A DNA stretch of 64,000 bases from Coprousia sp963931435 (GTDB taxonomy: Bacteria; Actinomycetota; Coriobacteriia; Coriobacteriales; Coriobacteriaceae). The stretch covers positions 1,798,001 to 1,862,000 of the forward strand of contig OZ007012.1 in assembly GCA_963931435.1 (NCBI GenBank), written 5' to 3'. Position numbers and translations under genes: made by a program. The notes under the pieces are model-generated. The model was not told the DNA's origin and made no database searches. It was given only the letters and a program-made list of their open reading frames with translations. Below, one piece after another: positions 9,136 to 17,175 of the stretch (position 1 is its first letter; each line of letters starts with the position of its first letter).

Positions 9136-9506
9136 TTAAGTATAGCCACATCACATCGGGGCGCCTCCTCTCTCGCGACGAGACACGGCGAGAGGTGCAC
9201 CACGCAGGCGAGGCTGCCGAAGCTGCCGTACGCCACGACGCCGCCGACCTCGACGAGGCCGCGGCGCTCGAGCTCACGCAGGTACGGCTCCCGCTCGGCG
9301 GGGACGAACGCCCAGTCGTCACCGGGTAGGACGTAGTCCGGCAGGTTCACCGTGAGATCGCACCAGAGGCCGTCGTCGGCGTCTGCGGGGACCGCCTCGT
9401 AGAGCTGGACGGCGGGGCGTCCGTTGTCGGCGTAGCGGTCGGCGACGGGGACGAGCGCGGGTATGTCGGGCAGCTCGATGACGTGGATAGGGACGTTCTC
9501 TCGCAT
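9120..9506 (-). CDS. Hypothetical protein of mobile-element type, 3' end altered by IS
   Basis: 128 residues, starting MRENVPIHVIELPDIPALVP with the strong site GGAAAGGAG before ATG 9506. The middle (LWCDLTVNLPDYVLPGDDW ... VVAYGSFGSLACVVHL) resembles small acidic proteins of conjugative elements (DUF4313-like), but I am not certain of the family. Its last residues overlap the end of the IS3 remnant, so the original C-terminus was probably lost. It lies just downstream of a winged-helix gene. Confidence 0.55.
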   Translation of the reverse strand: MRENVPIHVIELPDIPALVPVADRYADNGRPAVQLYEAVPADADDGLWCDLTVNLPDYVLPGDDWAFVPAEREPYLRELERRGLVEVGGVVAYGSFGSLACVVHLSPCLVAREEAPRCDVAILNWTHR

Positions 9507-9802
9507 CGCGGGTCTCCTTTCCGTTTGGTTGCGAAGACCTGCCCGTCATCAGCGCGATGCGCGGGATACCTAGGAAGCCGGTAGGCATTGGCGAGCTGCG
9601 CTCCTCGCTCGTCCCAGCGGGGCTCCGTGAGGAGCATCCCGCACGATCGAAGTGCCGAAATCGCCCGATCGACCGTCTTTACGCACTTGCCAATCTCACG
9701 GGCAATCTCTGACTTTGTGAGCGGGTTGCCCCCGTGCCGAGCGACGCGGGCAATCACGTCAGCCTCCGTCTTTGTCAGCCGTCCTCCATTCCCGACGCTC
9801 AT
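9347..9802 (-). CDS. Winged-helix DNA-binding protein, abnormal 3' end
   Basis: ATG 9802 follows GGGGAG. The first 85 residues form a clear winged helix (KTEADVIARVARHGG, LTKSEIAREIGKCVKTVDRAI, SALRSCGMLL). After about residue 100 the frame runs out of phase through the well-coded gene at 9120-9506 for 160 bases and becomes a Ser/Thr/Pro-rich tail, so the true stop was probably lost by a small indel. The start overlaps the tail of the surface-protein gene region, same strand. Role unknown; a local regulator is likely. Confidence 0.55.
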   Translation of the reverse strand: MSVGNGGRLTKTEADVIARVARHGGNPLTKSEIAREIGKCVKTVDRAISALRSCGMLLTEPRWDERGAQLANAYRLPRYPAHRADDGQVFATKRKGDPRCERTSLSTSSSCPTYPRSSPSPTATPTTDAPPSSSTRRSPQTPTTASGAISR

Positions 9803-9836
9803 GGCAGCACTCCCCACGGCGTTTCCAGTCCCTAGT

Positions 9837-12800
9837 TCAGTCACGCCCATGTCTCACGGAACGGAAGAGCAGCGCACTGACGAACAGCAGCGCGATCCCG
9901 ATGCCAACAAAATGGCGAGCCGCGGTACCAGACGCATCGCCCGTATTTGGCAGTGAAGGACTCGGCTCATCGGGGCCCGTCGGAGGGGTCCCGGGCACGT
10001 GCGTGTTGGTGACGACGAAGCCGTCGGACGCGTCGCCGGAGATCGAGGACGTGTACCCGTCGACACTGTCCTCCGTGATGGTGTAGGTGCCATCCTTCGG
10101 CAGATCGCTGAACGTCCAGCGCCACCCGTTCTCGCCGCTCAGCACAGCTGAGTCGATTTCGCTATCGCCATTGAACAGATGAACCGTCACGGAGCCGGGG
10201 CGGGAGCCATCTGCGTCGTCCTGGTCGGCCCAGACCTTGACGACGGGGACGTCGATCGTGCCGGGGCCCGTCGGAGGGGTCCCGGGCACGTGCGTGTTGG
10301 TGACGACGAAGCCGTCGGACGCGCCGCCGGAGATCGAGGACGTGTACCCGTCGACACTGTCCTCTGTGATGGTGTAAGAGGGGTCGTCCGTTGGCAAATC
10401 GCTGAACGTCCAGCTCCACCCGTTCTCGTCGCTCAGCACAGCGGAGTCGATTTCGCTATCGCCATTGAACAGATGAACCGTCACGGAGCCGGGGCGGGAG
10501 CCGTCCGCATTCCCCCCGTCATCCCAGACCTTGGTGACTTTAACCTGGGTCACCTTGTCGTCTCCCCCGATAACCCCTCCATTAGAGCCGATGCCACCAC
10601 CGCGGACCGCAGTGTTGCCTGTGATAAAAAGCTTGGCGCGACTGCGTGCAAGTTCCTCGCCGTCCCGGCTGTCAGAAACGGCCTTCAATGCCAGAGATGA
10701 CTTCTGCCCGGCATGCAGGTCCGCGCCATCAACCACAACGGGATTAGCTGCGTCATAGCGTGGGGTGCTCGTGTCAGTTTGGGGGTGGCTATTCGCAGCG
10801 GGCAGATAGACAGCCCCGTCCCTCACCCATGTCAGCGCTCCGCCGCCAAGCAGTCGCTCGGTAAGGCAAAGCTGGTAGCGCTCGTCCTCTCCGTTCATCT
10901 TCGTGAAGACAACGTCGTCACCGGCTGCTTTACGGTCTCCGTCATCTTTTGCAGCATTGTCAAGGACGGCGATACCTCTGGTCGAGCTAATAACGCCCGA
11001 ACCGGTAGCACAGAAATAAAGCCCGCCACCATGTACGGCACTGTTTTCCGTCACCAGTGCGTTGTTAACTCGAATTGTCCCGTAGTAAGAGCTGTTGCCC
11101 TCGCTGTACACGCCGCCACCCGTGTTGCTGGCGACGTTGCCTGAAATCTTGCCTGCATTTAGAACGACACCATTGGTGTAGGAGTAGACACCGCCGCCGT
11201 AGGTCGCGTGATTGTCCGAGATCTCCCCGCCATCCATCTTGAATGCAGTCCCGTATTCGTTTTGGCCATTTTGGAGATTGCCGTCAACAACGCATACCCC
11301 GCCGCCGTTGCCAGCCGTTGTGTTCCCGGAGATCTTTCCTCCGGTCAGTGAGTACTCAGCGTTGTTCTCGACGTGTACCGCGCCGCTCGGGTCATAGCCT
11401 GTCGCGCTGTGTTGGTTCCTCTCGCTTGTATTGCCAGAGATCTCTCCGCCAGACTGAGTAAGCGAGGCTCGATTTTCTTTTCCGGCATCGTCGCTCACGA
11501 GAAATACAGCCGCGCCGCGCACTCCCTTGTTGTTTGATATCTTTCCACCGGAAAGGCTCCCGTGTGCCCCGTCACACAAGTAGATGCCGCCCGTGCTGCG
11601 TAGGTAGTCTGCCTGGCTTGCGTCGTTGTTGGAGATCGAGCCTGACGTCATAACGAATTGTGCGCCTTGGACACGTACAGCCCCGGCAGAAGCGACTCCA
11701 GAAGTTTCTGTACCAGTACCGATAACGTTCTCGCTGATCTCTCCCCCGGAAATCGTGATTGAGGCGTCTGCACCGCGGACGTCGATGACGCCGGTACCGG
11801 TTTTGCTACAGGTGAATTTCCGAACGGCAGATCCCTGCCCAAGCTCCAAGGAGCCTTCCACCTCAACTGCGCTACCGGTGCCATATTTTCCGAATAGGAC
11901 CAAATCAGAGCCATCGGCACCTCGAAGGGTGAGGGACGAGCCTTCGGGGACACTTATCAAGTTGAAGGACTTTTCTTGGAGCTGCGGGTCCGCAAACAGG
12001 AAAACGTCACCCTCCCCATTTGCCTGGAGCGTGATGGATTTGTCTTCAGGAATTGTTAGGGTGGCGCCTAGCCCGATGTTACCATCGAGCGGAATGGTGG
12101 CGCCGCTCTCTGCACTGTCAATCTGTTTTTGCAGATTCTCCCCATCGGAATAATTCCCATCAGCAACAGAGGGCTCTTTGAAAATGTAGACACTCGAAGT
12201 GGGGAGCCCGTCGGCGAAGGTTACGTCATCGGGACTAGTCTCTAACACGATGCGTGTCGCCGTCTCGGGAAATGCCTGGGAACCCACGCTCTTGATGCCG
12301 GAGCCTACGATAAACTCCTCGACGTCCGTGCTGTCAAAGGCACCCTTCCCGAGCGACGTCACCGAATCGGGAATACAGAGCGGGTCTTTTAGCTGCGCGC
12401 CAAAGCAGCCGTAGTCACCAATGGACTCGAGCGTGTCGGGCAGGTCGACCTGTGTCAGATCGGTCCAGACGAATCCCCAGTCACCGATCTTGGTGAGCCC
12501 GGGATTCAAAGCGGTCACCTTCGCGGTGACATAGGAGAACGCACGGCTGGGAATGACGGTGAGCCCCGAAAGATCGAGCGTTCCCTCCAGGCTCTTGCAC
12601 TGGTAGAACGCATATGAACCGAGAGAGGTCACCTTGGAGAGATCGACGGGACCAGTGAGGGCGGTGCACTCGTTGAATGCATACGAGCCAATGGTGGTCA
12701 CCGATGAAAGAGAGGGCACCTCGGTGAGTGCCGTGCATCCGGAGAACGCGCCATTCCCGATTGACTCAATGGTTCCCGTTGTCGTTACGCTTTGAAGTGC

Positions 12801-13538
12801 TGTGCAGCCCTGAAACATGTACATCGGAATCGCGGACATCGACTCTGGCAATGTGATGCTTGTGAGTGAGGTGCACCTGGCGAAGTAGCTGACCCCGCTA
12901 TCCGAGAAGGTGACGTCGTTGGGCAGGTTGATGTTGGTTAGGGCTTTGGCGTCAGAAAACGCGGCGTTCGCATTGATCTTCTCGAGCGTCGAAGGGAGCA
13001 CGATGGTCGTGAGGTTCTTGCAGCCATAGACCATGCTCCCCGCCTCGCTGCTCAGTTCCTTCACGCCCTCCCCGAACGTGATCGTCTGCAGGTTCTGCAT
13101 GGACTGGAACGTTGCTCCGAACGTCTCCACCGAGCCGGGAATGGTAATCTCCGTGACGCCCTCAAAGCACCTGAAGCTCCCATTGATCTGCGTGAGCGTG
13201 TCGGGGAGCGTAACAGCCGTGACGTGGGGAAGCTTGGAGAAGGAATACAGATTCATAGACGTAACGGTGTAGGTCCCGCCGTCAATGGTGAAGGTCGCCG
13301 GAATCTCGACCTTACTGTCCTCAGCCGGGTCGGACATTTCATCGATGGCGACGGTCCCTGTCTCGTCATCGAGTTCGAGCGTGTATGTAATGCCCCCAGC
13401 CTCTGTTTGTGTTTCTTCCGCCAAAGCAGGCGAAGCGATCACGAGCATCGTGCTGAGCGCAATCACTTCTGCAACAAGAACGGCAAGGATCCGCGTCATC
13501 CAGGAGGGGCGGCGGATTTCACCGCGTTTCATACTCAT
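9837..13538 (-). CDS. LPXTG-anchored surface protein (BspA-type LRR, beta-helix, two Cna-B)
   Basis: A 1233-residue secreted adhesin. Order: signal peptide (MTRILAVLVAEVIALSTML...ALAEE); about 400 residues of BspA-type LRR_5 repeats (ITLPESMSAIPMYMFQGC and similar); a parallel beta-helix of the polymorphic/pectate-lyase type with many SGGEISGN turns (about 500-1000); two Cna-B domains with KVTKVWDDGGNADGSRPG; sorting signal SLPNTGDASG, a hydrophobic span and a charged tail. Start ATG 13538 has GGAAAGGAAAGAG upstream; the frame is open to 13682 without support. Sortase would anchor it to peptidoglycan. The Cna-B units probably carry isopeptide bonds. It lies back to back with a small HTH gene. 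Confidence 0.9.
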   Translation of the reverse strand: MSMKRGEIRRPSWMTRILAVLVAEVIALSTMLVIASPALAEETQTEAGGITYTLELDDETGTVAIDEMSDPAEDSKVEIPATFTIDGGTYTVTSMNLYSFSKLPHVTAVTLPDTLTQINGSFRCFEGVTEITIPGSVETFGATFQSMQNLQTITFGEGVKELSSEAGSMVYGCKNLTTIVLPSTLEKINANAAFSDAKALTNINLPNDVTFSDSGVSYFARCTSLTSITLPESMSAIPMYMFQGCTALQSVTTTGTIESIGNGAFSGCTALTEVPSLSSVTTIGSYAFNECTALTGPVDLSKVTSLGSYAFYQCKSLEGTLDLSGLTVIPSRAFSYVTAKVTALNPGLTKIGDWGFVWTDLTQVDLPDTLESIGDYGCFGAQLKDPLCIPDSVTSLGKGAFDSTDVEEFIVGSGIKSVGSQAFPETATRIVLETSPDDVTFADGLPTSSVYIFKEPSVADGNYSDGENLQKQIDSAESGATIPLDGNIGLGATLTIPEDKSITLQANGEGDVFLFADPQLQEKSFNLISVPEGSSLTLRGADGSDLVLFGKYGTGSAVEVEGSLELGQGSAVRKFTCSKTGTGVIDVRGADASITISGGEISENVIGTGTETSGVASAGAVRVQGAQFVMTSGSISNNDASQADYLRSTGGIYLCDGAHGSLSGGKISNNKGVRGAAVFLVSDDAGKENRASLTQSGGEISGNTSERNQHSATGYDPSGAVHVENNAEYSLTGGKISGNTTAGNGGGVCVVDGNLQNGQNEYGTAFKMDGGEISDNHATYGGGVYSYTNGVVLNAGKISGNVASNTGGGVYSEGNSSYYGTIRVNNALVTENSAVHGGGLYFCATGSGVISSTRGIAVLDNAAKDDGDRKAAGDDVVFTKMNGEDERYQLCLTERLLGGGALTWVRDGAVYLPAANSHPQTDTSTPRYDAANPVVVDGADLHAGQKSSLALKAVSDSRDGEELARSRAKLFITGNTAVRGGGIGSNGGVIGGDDKVTQVKVTKVWDDGGNADGSRPGSVTVHLFNGDSEIDSAVLSDENGWSWTFSDLPTDDPSYTITEDSVDGYTSSISGGASDGFVVTNTHVPGTPPTGPGTIDVPVVKVWADQDDADGSRPGSVTVHLFNGDSEIDSAVLSGENGWRWTFSDLPKDGTYTITEDSVDGYTSSISGDASDGFVVTNTHVPGTPPTGPDEPSPSLPNTGDASGTAARHFVGIGIALLFVSALLFRSVRHGRD
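9972..10553. repeat. Tandem near-identical Cna-B coding repeats, 291-bp period
   Basis: Two consecutive copies of a 291-base unit, each starting with the same GGGGCCCGTCGGAGGGGT string at 9972 and 10263. They encode Cna-B stalk domains that differ at only a few residues. Such high DNA identity allows copy-number change by recombination, altering stalk length. Confidence 0.8.
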
Positions 13539-13615
13539 CTGCTCTTTCCTTTCCTCAATCGAGCGGGATTCTCTTCGCATCGCAGCACGAGATGAGAACC
13601 GACCGGACTCACCCT

Positions 13616-13840
13616 TTATTTCGATATGGTGCGCTTGTCCCGACACACGAGCTCGTCGAGCGACTTGCCGAAGACGTCGCAAATCTGCTCTGCCCGGTCA
13701 AACGAAATCGAGCGGAAGCCATATACCCAGCCCTTCACGGCACTTGCAGACACTCCTAGCTTCTCAGCCAGAATCTCCTGAGTGATCCCTGCATCCACAA
13801 TCCAGCTTCGGATTCGACGACCGACATCCTCCCCGTTCAT
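13616..13840 (-). CDS. Small Cro/CI-type HTH regulator
   Basis: 74 residues from ATG 13840 (preceded by GGAAGAGG), consisting of one HTH_XRE domain: ITQEILAEKLGVSASAVKGWVYG is the helix-turn-helix. It ends 78 bases upstream of the surface-protein start on the same strand, so it may control or be cotranscribed with the adhesin. There is no sensor domain. Confidence 0.75.
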   Translation of the reverse strand: MNGEDVGRRIRSWIVDAGITQEILAEKLGVSASAVKGWVYGFRSISFDRAEQICDVFGKSLDELVCRDKRTISK

Positions 13841-14043
13841 CAATCGACCTCTTCCGACGAGTACATGTCCATTCGTCAATAACATGACGTAATTACGTCT
13901 GGCTGTATTAAACCACTTCTGACATGGCCGGCTCGTCCCGATGTCCGCGCGGCCCCCTATCATCGATGTCGCCAGACATATCGAACGAAAGCGGGCCGCG
14001 CATGGACCACATTATACCGGCGATCCCGGAGGACGCCGCCCTG
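13841..14043. other. Intergenic region upstream of the small HTH gene
   Basis: About 200 bases without a convincing gene. The stretch 13866-13911 is AT-rich (AATAACATGACGTAATTACG) and is the likely promoter area for the minus-strand HTH and adhesin genes. No other structure was seen before the IS21 end begins near 14044. Confidence 0.4.
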
Positions 14044-14644
14044 GAGTGTTGATGTGCAATAAGAAATGGTCCGAATGAGCACCGGTTTTTGAGCACCGCG
14101 CGCATCTGGAAATGAGCAGTTTCAACATGAGGGCCGCGCCCCCTTAGGACCAGGGGCGCGGCCCTCGCCGTATGGTTGTTCCGGGCGCGTGCTTTGGCGA
14201 GACCGCCCGGAAGGGATGGAGGAGATGACCGCGCCCCTGGACGTAAGGAATGATATACGCTCGATGGACGCGAGGGGGGGGGTGCCGAGGGCGGAGATAG
14301 CGCGAAGGCTCCGCCTCAGCCGCAACACCGTCGCCCGCTACGCCGACATGGAGGACATGTCGCCGGAGCCGCCGATGCCGGCGCACAGGGCGCGCCCCGC
14401 GATAGACCCGCATACCGGCTGGATCGACGACCTGCTCGAGGTCGACCTCGGGGCGCCGCGCAAGCAGCGCCACACCGCCAAAAGGATCCACGACCGCCTC
14501 GTCGAGGAGCGGGGCTATAAGGGCTCCTATTCGTCCGTGCGGCGCCATGCGCGCAGATGGAGGCTCGATTGCGCGGCGGGTGCGGGTGACGGCCACCTCG
14601 AGCTCGAGTGGGCGCCCGGCACCGCGCAGGCGACGCCCGAGGAC
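14044..14644 (+). mobile_element. IS21-family left end and istA fragment
   Basis: The left part has repeated GAGCACCG words at 14077 and 14092, as in the multiple terminal repeats of IS21 elements, then a 14-bp perfect stem (14129-14142 with 14153-14166). The istA reading frame follows from 14225. The element is cut near 14640, where IS3 sequence begins; istB and the right end are absent. Confidence 0.65.
14225..14644 (+). pseudogene. IstA transposase N-terminal fragment (fused in frame to IS3 orfA tail)
   Basis: The frame encodes an IS21 IstA N-terminus: MDARGGVPRAEIARRLRLSR is the HTH, followed by PRKQRHTAKRIHDRLVEERG and YSSVRRHARRWR. At about 14640 it changes without a stop into the IS3 OrfA tail EDNPFQMAEDLRRLRR...KASAFFAGRQL and stops at 14761. 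The DDE domain of IstA is lost. The chimera is an accident of IS3 insertion plus deletion, not a functional fusion as far as can be seen. Confidence 0.75.
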
Positions 14645-15700
14645 AACCCGTTCCAGATGGCGGAGGACCTCAGGCGCCTCAGGCGCGAGAACGAGCGGCT
14701 CAAGAGGGAGAACGAGATACCTTTGAAAGCGAGCGCCTTCTTCGCCGGCAGGCAGCTGTAGGCGCCCGGGCGGAGGGGGCCAAGTTCGCTTTCATCCTTC
14801 TCAACGAAGGCTCCTGGAGCGTGTCCGAGATGTGCGCCGCGCTGAAGGTCACCCGCCGGGGCCACCACGCGTGGAGGAAGAGGCCGCCCAGCGCGCACGA
14901 CCTGCGCGATGCCGAGCTCGCGGCGAAGATCTCCGAGATATACGGGGCGAGCCGGGGAAACTGCGGGGCGCCGAAGGTCTTCGCCGAGCTCAAGAGGGCC
15001 GGCGAGCGGACCTCGCGCGAGCGCGTCGCGCGCCTCATGCGCGGCAACGGCTGGGCCGGGACGGCGCGCGGCTGCGCCGGGAGGCCGAAGGGCGCGGCCA
15101 AACCGGCCGCGCCGCAGGCGAACGCGGCTCCCGACCCGGTGAAGCGCGACTTCAGCGCGGACGGGCCGGACAGGCTGCGGTTCGCGGACATCACCTACGT
15201 GAGGACGCACCAGGGATGGCCCTGCCTGGCCGTCGTGATGGACGTGTGGTCGAGGATGATCGTCGGCTGGTCGATGTCGGCGAGCATGGCGGCCGAGCTC
15301 GCCGACGACGCGCTCAGGATGGCCATAGCGCGCAGGAGGCCCGGCAAGGGCTGCGTGCACCATTCCGACCACGGCCCGCAGCACGTGTCGCTGCAGCTCG
15401 GCAGGACCATGCGGGGCGCGAGGATCGTGCCCTCGATGGGCTCGATATCGTCGCCGTGGGGCAACGCGGCCATGGAGTCGCTCATGGGGCCCATCGAGTC
15501 CGAGCGCGTGCACGCCCGCGCGTTCGAGACGCGGGATCAGGCGGCATTGGAGATATTCGACTACATCGAGTGCTTCTGCAACCGGGTGCGGATCCACTCG
15601 GCGCTGGGGCACCTCAGCCCCGAGGAGTTCGAGGCGAGGCATATGGAGGGCGCCGTCAAGATGGCGGCGTAAGGATGTAAACGGAATCGGGGCAAATTCA
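14640..15700 (+). mobile_element. IS3-family element, 5'-truncated copy
   Basis: A second copy of the element at 54032-55341, lacking its left end and most of orfA. The right inverted repeat is kept: 15675-15700 (TGTAAACGGAATCGGGGCAAATTCA) matches the end of the complete copy. The orfA/orfB slip site, T TTA AAA in the complete copy, reads T TTG AAA here. Confidence 0.8.
14722..15672 (+). CDS. IS3-family transposase OrfB (DDE integrase core)
   Basis: About 315 residues in the -1 frame relative to the orfA remnant. HTH_21 (SEMCAALKVTRRGHHAWRKR) is followed by an rve integrase core: first Asp in RFADITYVRTHQGW, second in CVHHSDHGPQH (intact copies have HHSDHGSQH) and Glu in GNAAMESLMG. The triad is present, but the element lacks its left end and its frameshift heptamer is altered, so it should be unable to transpose on its own. 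Confidence 0.8.
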   Translation, partial: FESERLLRRQAAVGARAEGAKFAFILLNEGSWSVSEMCAALKVTRRGHHAWRKRPPSAHDLRDAELAAKISEIYGASRGNCGAPKVFAELKRAGERTSRERVARLMRGNGWAGTARGCAGRPKGAAKPAAPQANAAPDPVKRDFSADGPDRLRFADITYVRTHQGWPCLAVVMDVWSRMIVGWSMSASMAAELADDALRMAIARRRPGKGCVHHSDHGPQHVSLQLGRTMRGARIVPSMGSISSPWGNAAMESLMGPIESERVHARAFETRDQAALEIFDYIECFCNRVRIHSALGHLSPEEFEARHMEGAVKMAA

Positions 15701-15852
15701 GCTATGATTTATCGCGTCCAAGTTTTGGGGTGCAGTTCACATCAGACCCCGGCCCCCTTTTTCTCCCGCTCCCCGAGAGAGGTTCTCCAGGCGACGGGCA
15801 CGCGCGCCGGTCGGCTAGAATCGAGCTCGACGCCCCACGAGAGGAAGACGAC

Positions 15853-16944
15853 GTGCGCGGAAGGACGGGACGAGGCGTGTACGAGAAGGCGGAGCAACAT
15901 ACCCAGGGGTCGCTGCCCCCGGCGGAGGGAGCTCCCTCCCCGCTCTTCCGGGAGAGGGCCCTCTTGCCGCTCATGAACACGCCCTTCGCCCCCGGAGAGT
16001 GCCTGAAGGCGGTCGAGTCCATGGAGGAGGGGGCCCAGCGCAACATCGCCTGGGCCGAATACTTTTACTTCTCCGGCCAGCCGGAGAAGGCCATCGGGAA
16101 GGCGAGGCCCTACCTCGCCTCGGGCGATGCGGGGGCGCGCCTCTCCGCCTGCCTGATCTGCTCCTACGCCTACCTGCATTTCAGCCAGGACGACCAGGCG
16201 CTGGCCGGCTTCGCGCAGATCGAGCGCGCCCTCCACGACATGGTGGACGGCTCGCCGCAGGCGCAGGCCGAGTCGGCCTTCGTGGCGGCGGCGGCGTCGA
16301 TACTGCTCCACCTGCCACTCCCCCAGGGCATGCCGAACATGGAGGAGATGCTACCGCTACTCCCCCAGGGCCTGCGCGCCTTCGCCCTCTATCTGAGGGC
16401 ACACTCCCTGTATCTGGAGAAGCAGTACGGACTCAGCGCGGGCATCGCGGAAGCGGCCCTCACGATGGGCGGGAACCGGTTCCCCATCCCCGCCATCTAC
16501 CTGCACCTGGTCGCCGTGATGGACTACATGAGCCTCAAGGACCGCGACCACGCACACGACCACCTCATGCGCGCCTGGGCCCTCGCACGTCCGGACGACC
16601 TCATCGAGGGCTTCGGCGAGCACCACGGCCTTCTCGGCGGCATGCTCGAATCTGCCATCAAGCCCGCCTGGCCCGCCGAGTTCAAGCGCATCATCGAGAT
16701 CACCTACCGGTTCTCCGCCGGATGGCGACGCGTCCACAACCCCGTGACGGGCGAGGAGGTGGCGGACAACCTCACCACCACGGAGTTCGCCTCCGCGATG
16801 CTCGCCGCCCGCGGCTGGACCAACCAGGAGATTGCCGACCACCTGGGCGTCTCCATCAACACCGCCAAGCGGCACCTCTCCCATGCCATGGAGAAGCTCG
16901 GCGTGGGGAGCCGCAAGGGGCTCGAGCGCTACATGCTGCGTTAA
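15853..16944 (+). CDS. LuxR-type HTH transcription regulator with TPR-like sensor
   Basis: About 363 residues. The C-terminal LuxR HTH is clear (TTEFASAMLAARGWTNQEIADHLGVSINTAKRHLSHAMEKLGV). The middle is alpha-helical with TPR-like pairs (YFYFSGQPEKAIGKARPYL, ACLICSYAYLHFSQDDQAL), as in MalT-like or gut-actinobacterial LuxR regulators. No receiver domain is seen. I chose GTG 15853 because GAGGAAG precedes it; ATG 15730 in the same frame lies only 30 bases from the IS end. It is divergent from nothing and precedes a surface-protein gene by 230 bases on the same strand, so it may control that gene. Confidence 0.75.
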   Translation: MRGRTGRGVYEKAEQHTQGSLPPAEGAPSPLFRERALLPLMNTPFAPGECLKAVESMEEGAQRNIAWAEYFYFSGQPEKAIGKARPYLASGDAGARLSACLICSYAYLHFSQDDQALAGFAQIERALHDMVDGSPQAQAESAFVAAAASILLHLPLPQGMPNMEEMLPLLPQGLRAFALYLRAHSLYLEKQYGLSAGIAEAALTMGGNRFPIPAIYLHLVAVMDYMSLKDRDHAHDHLMRAWALARPDDLIEGFGEHHGLLGGMLESAIKPAWPAEFKRIIEITYRFSAGWRRVHNPVTGEEVADNLTTTEFASAMLAARGWTNQEIADHLGVSINTAKRHLSHAMEKLGVGSRKGLERYMLR

Positions 16945-17175
16945 GCAGCGCAAGCCGCGCTAACGCTCACGGAACCTGAGCGGCGCAACCGAATCTCCCT
17001 CCCCACGGCATCACCCGTTTCGCACCCCTAAATGGGTGATGGTGCCTCAAAAGCCCCTACGAGATAATCGAAGAAAGCGTCGGGGGGTCCGCATTCCTCG
17101 GGAAGAGGCTCCTCGCGCCCGAGCGAATACCGACAGCATTCCCCAGAAAAAAGGGCGAAGTACAGGAGGTAAACC

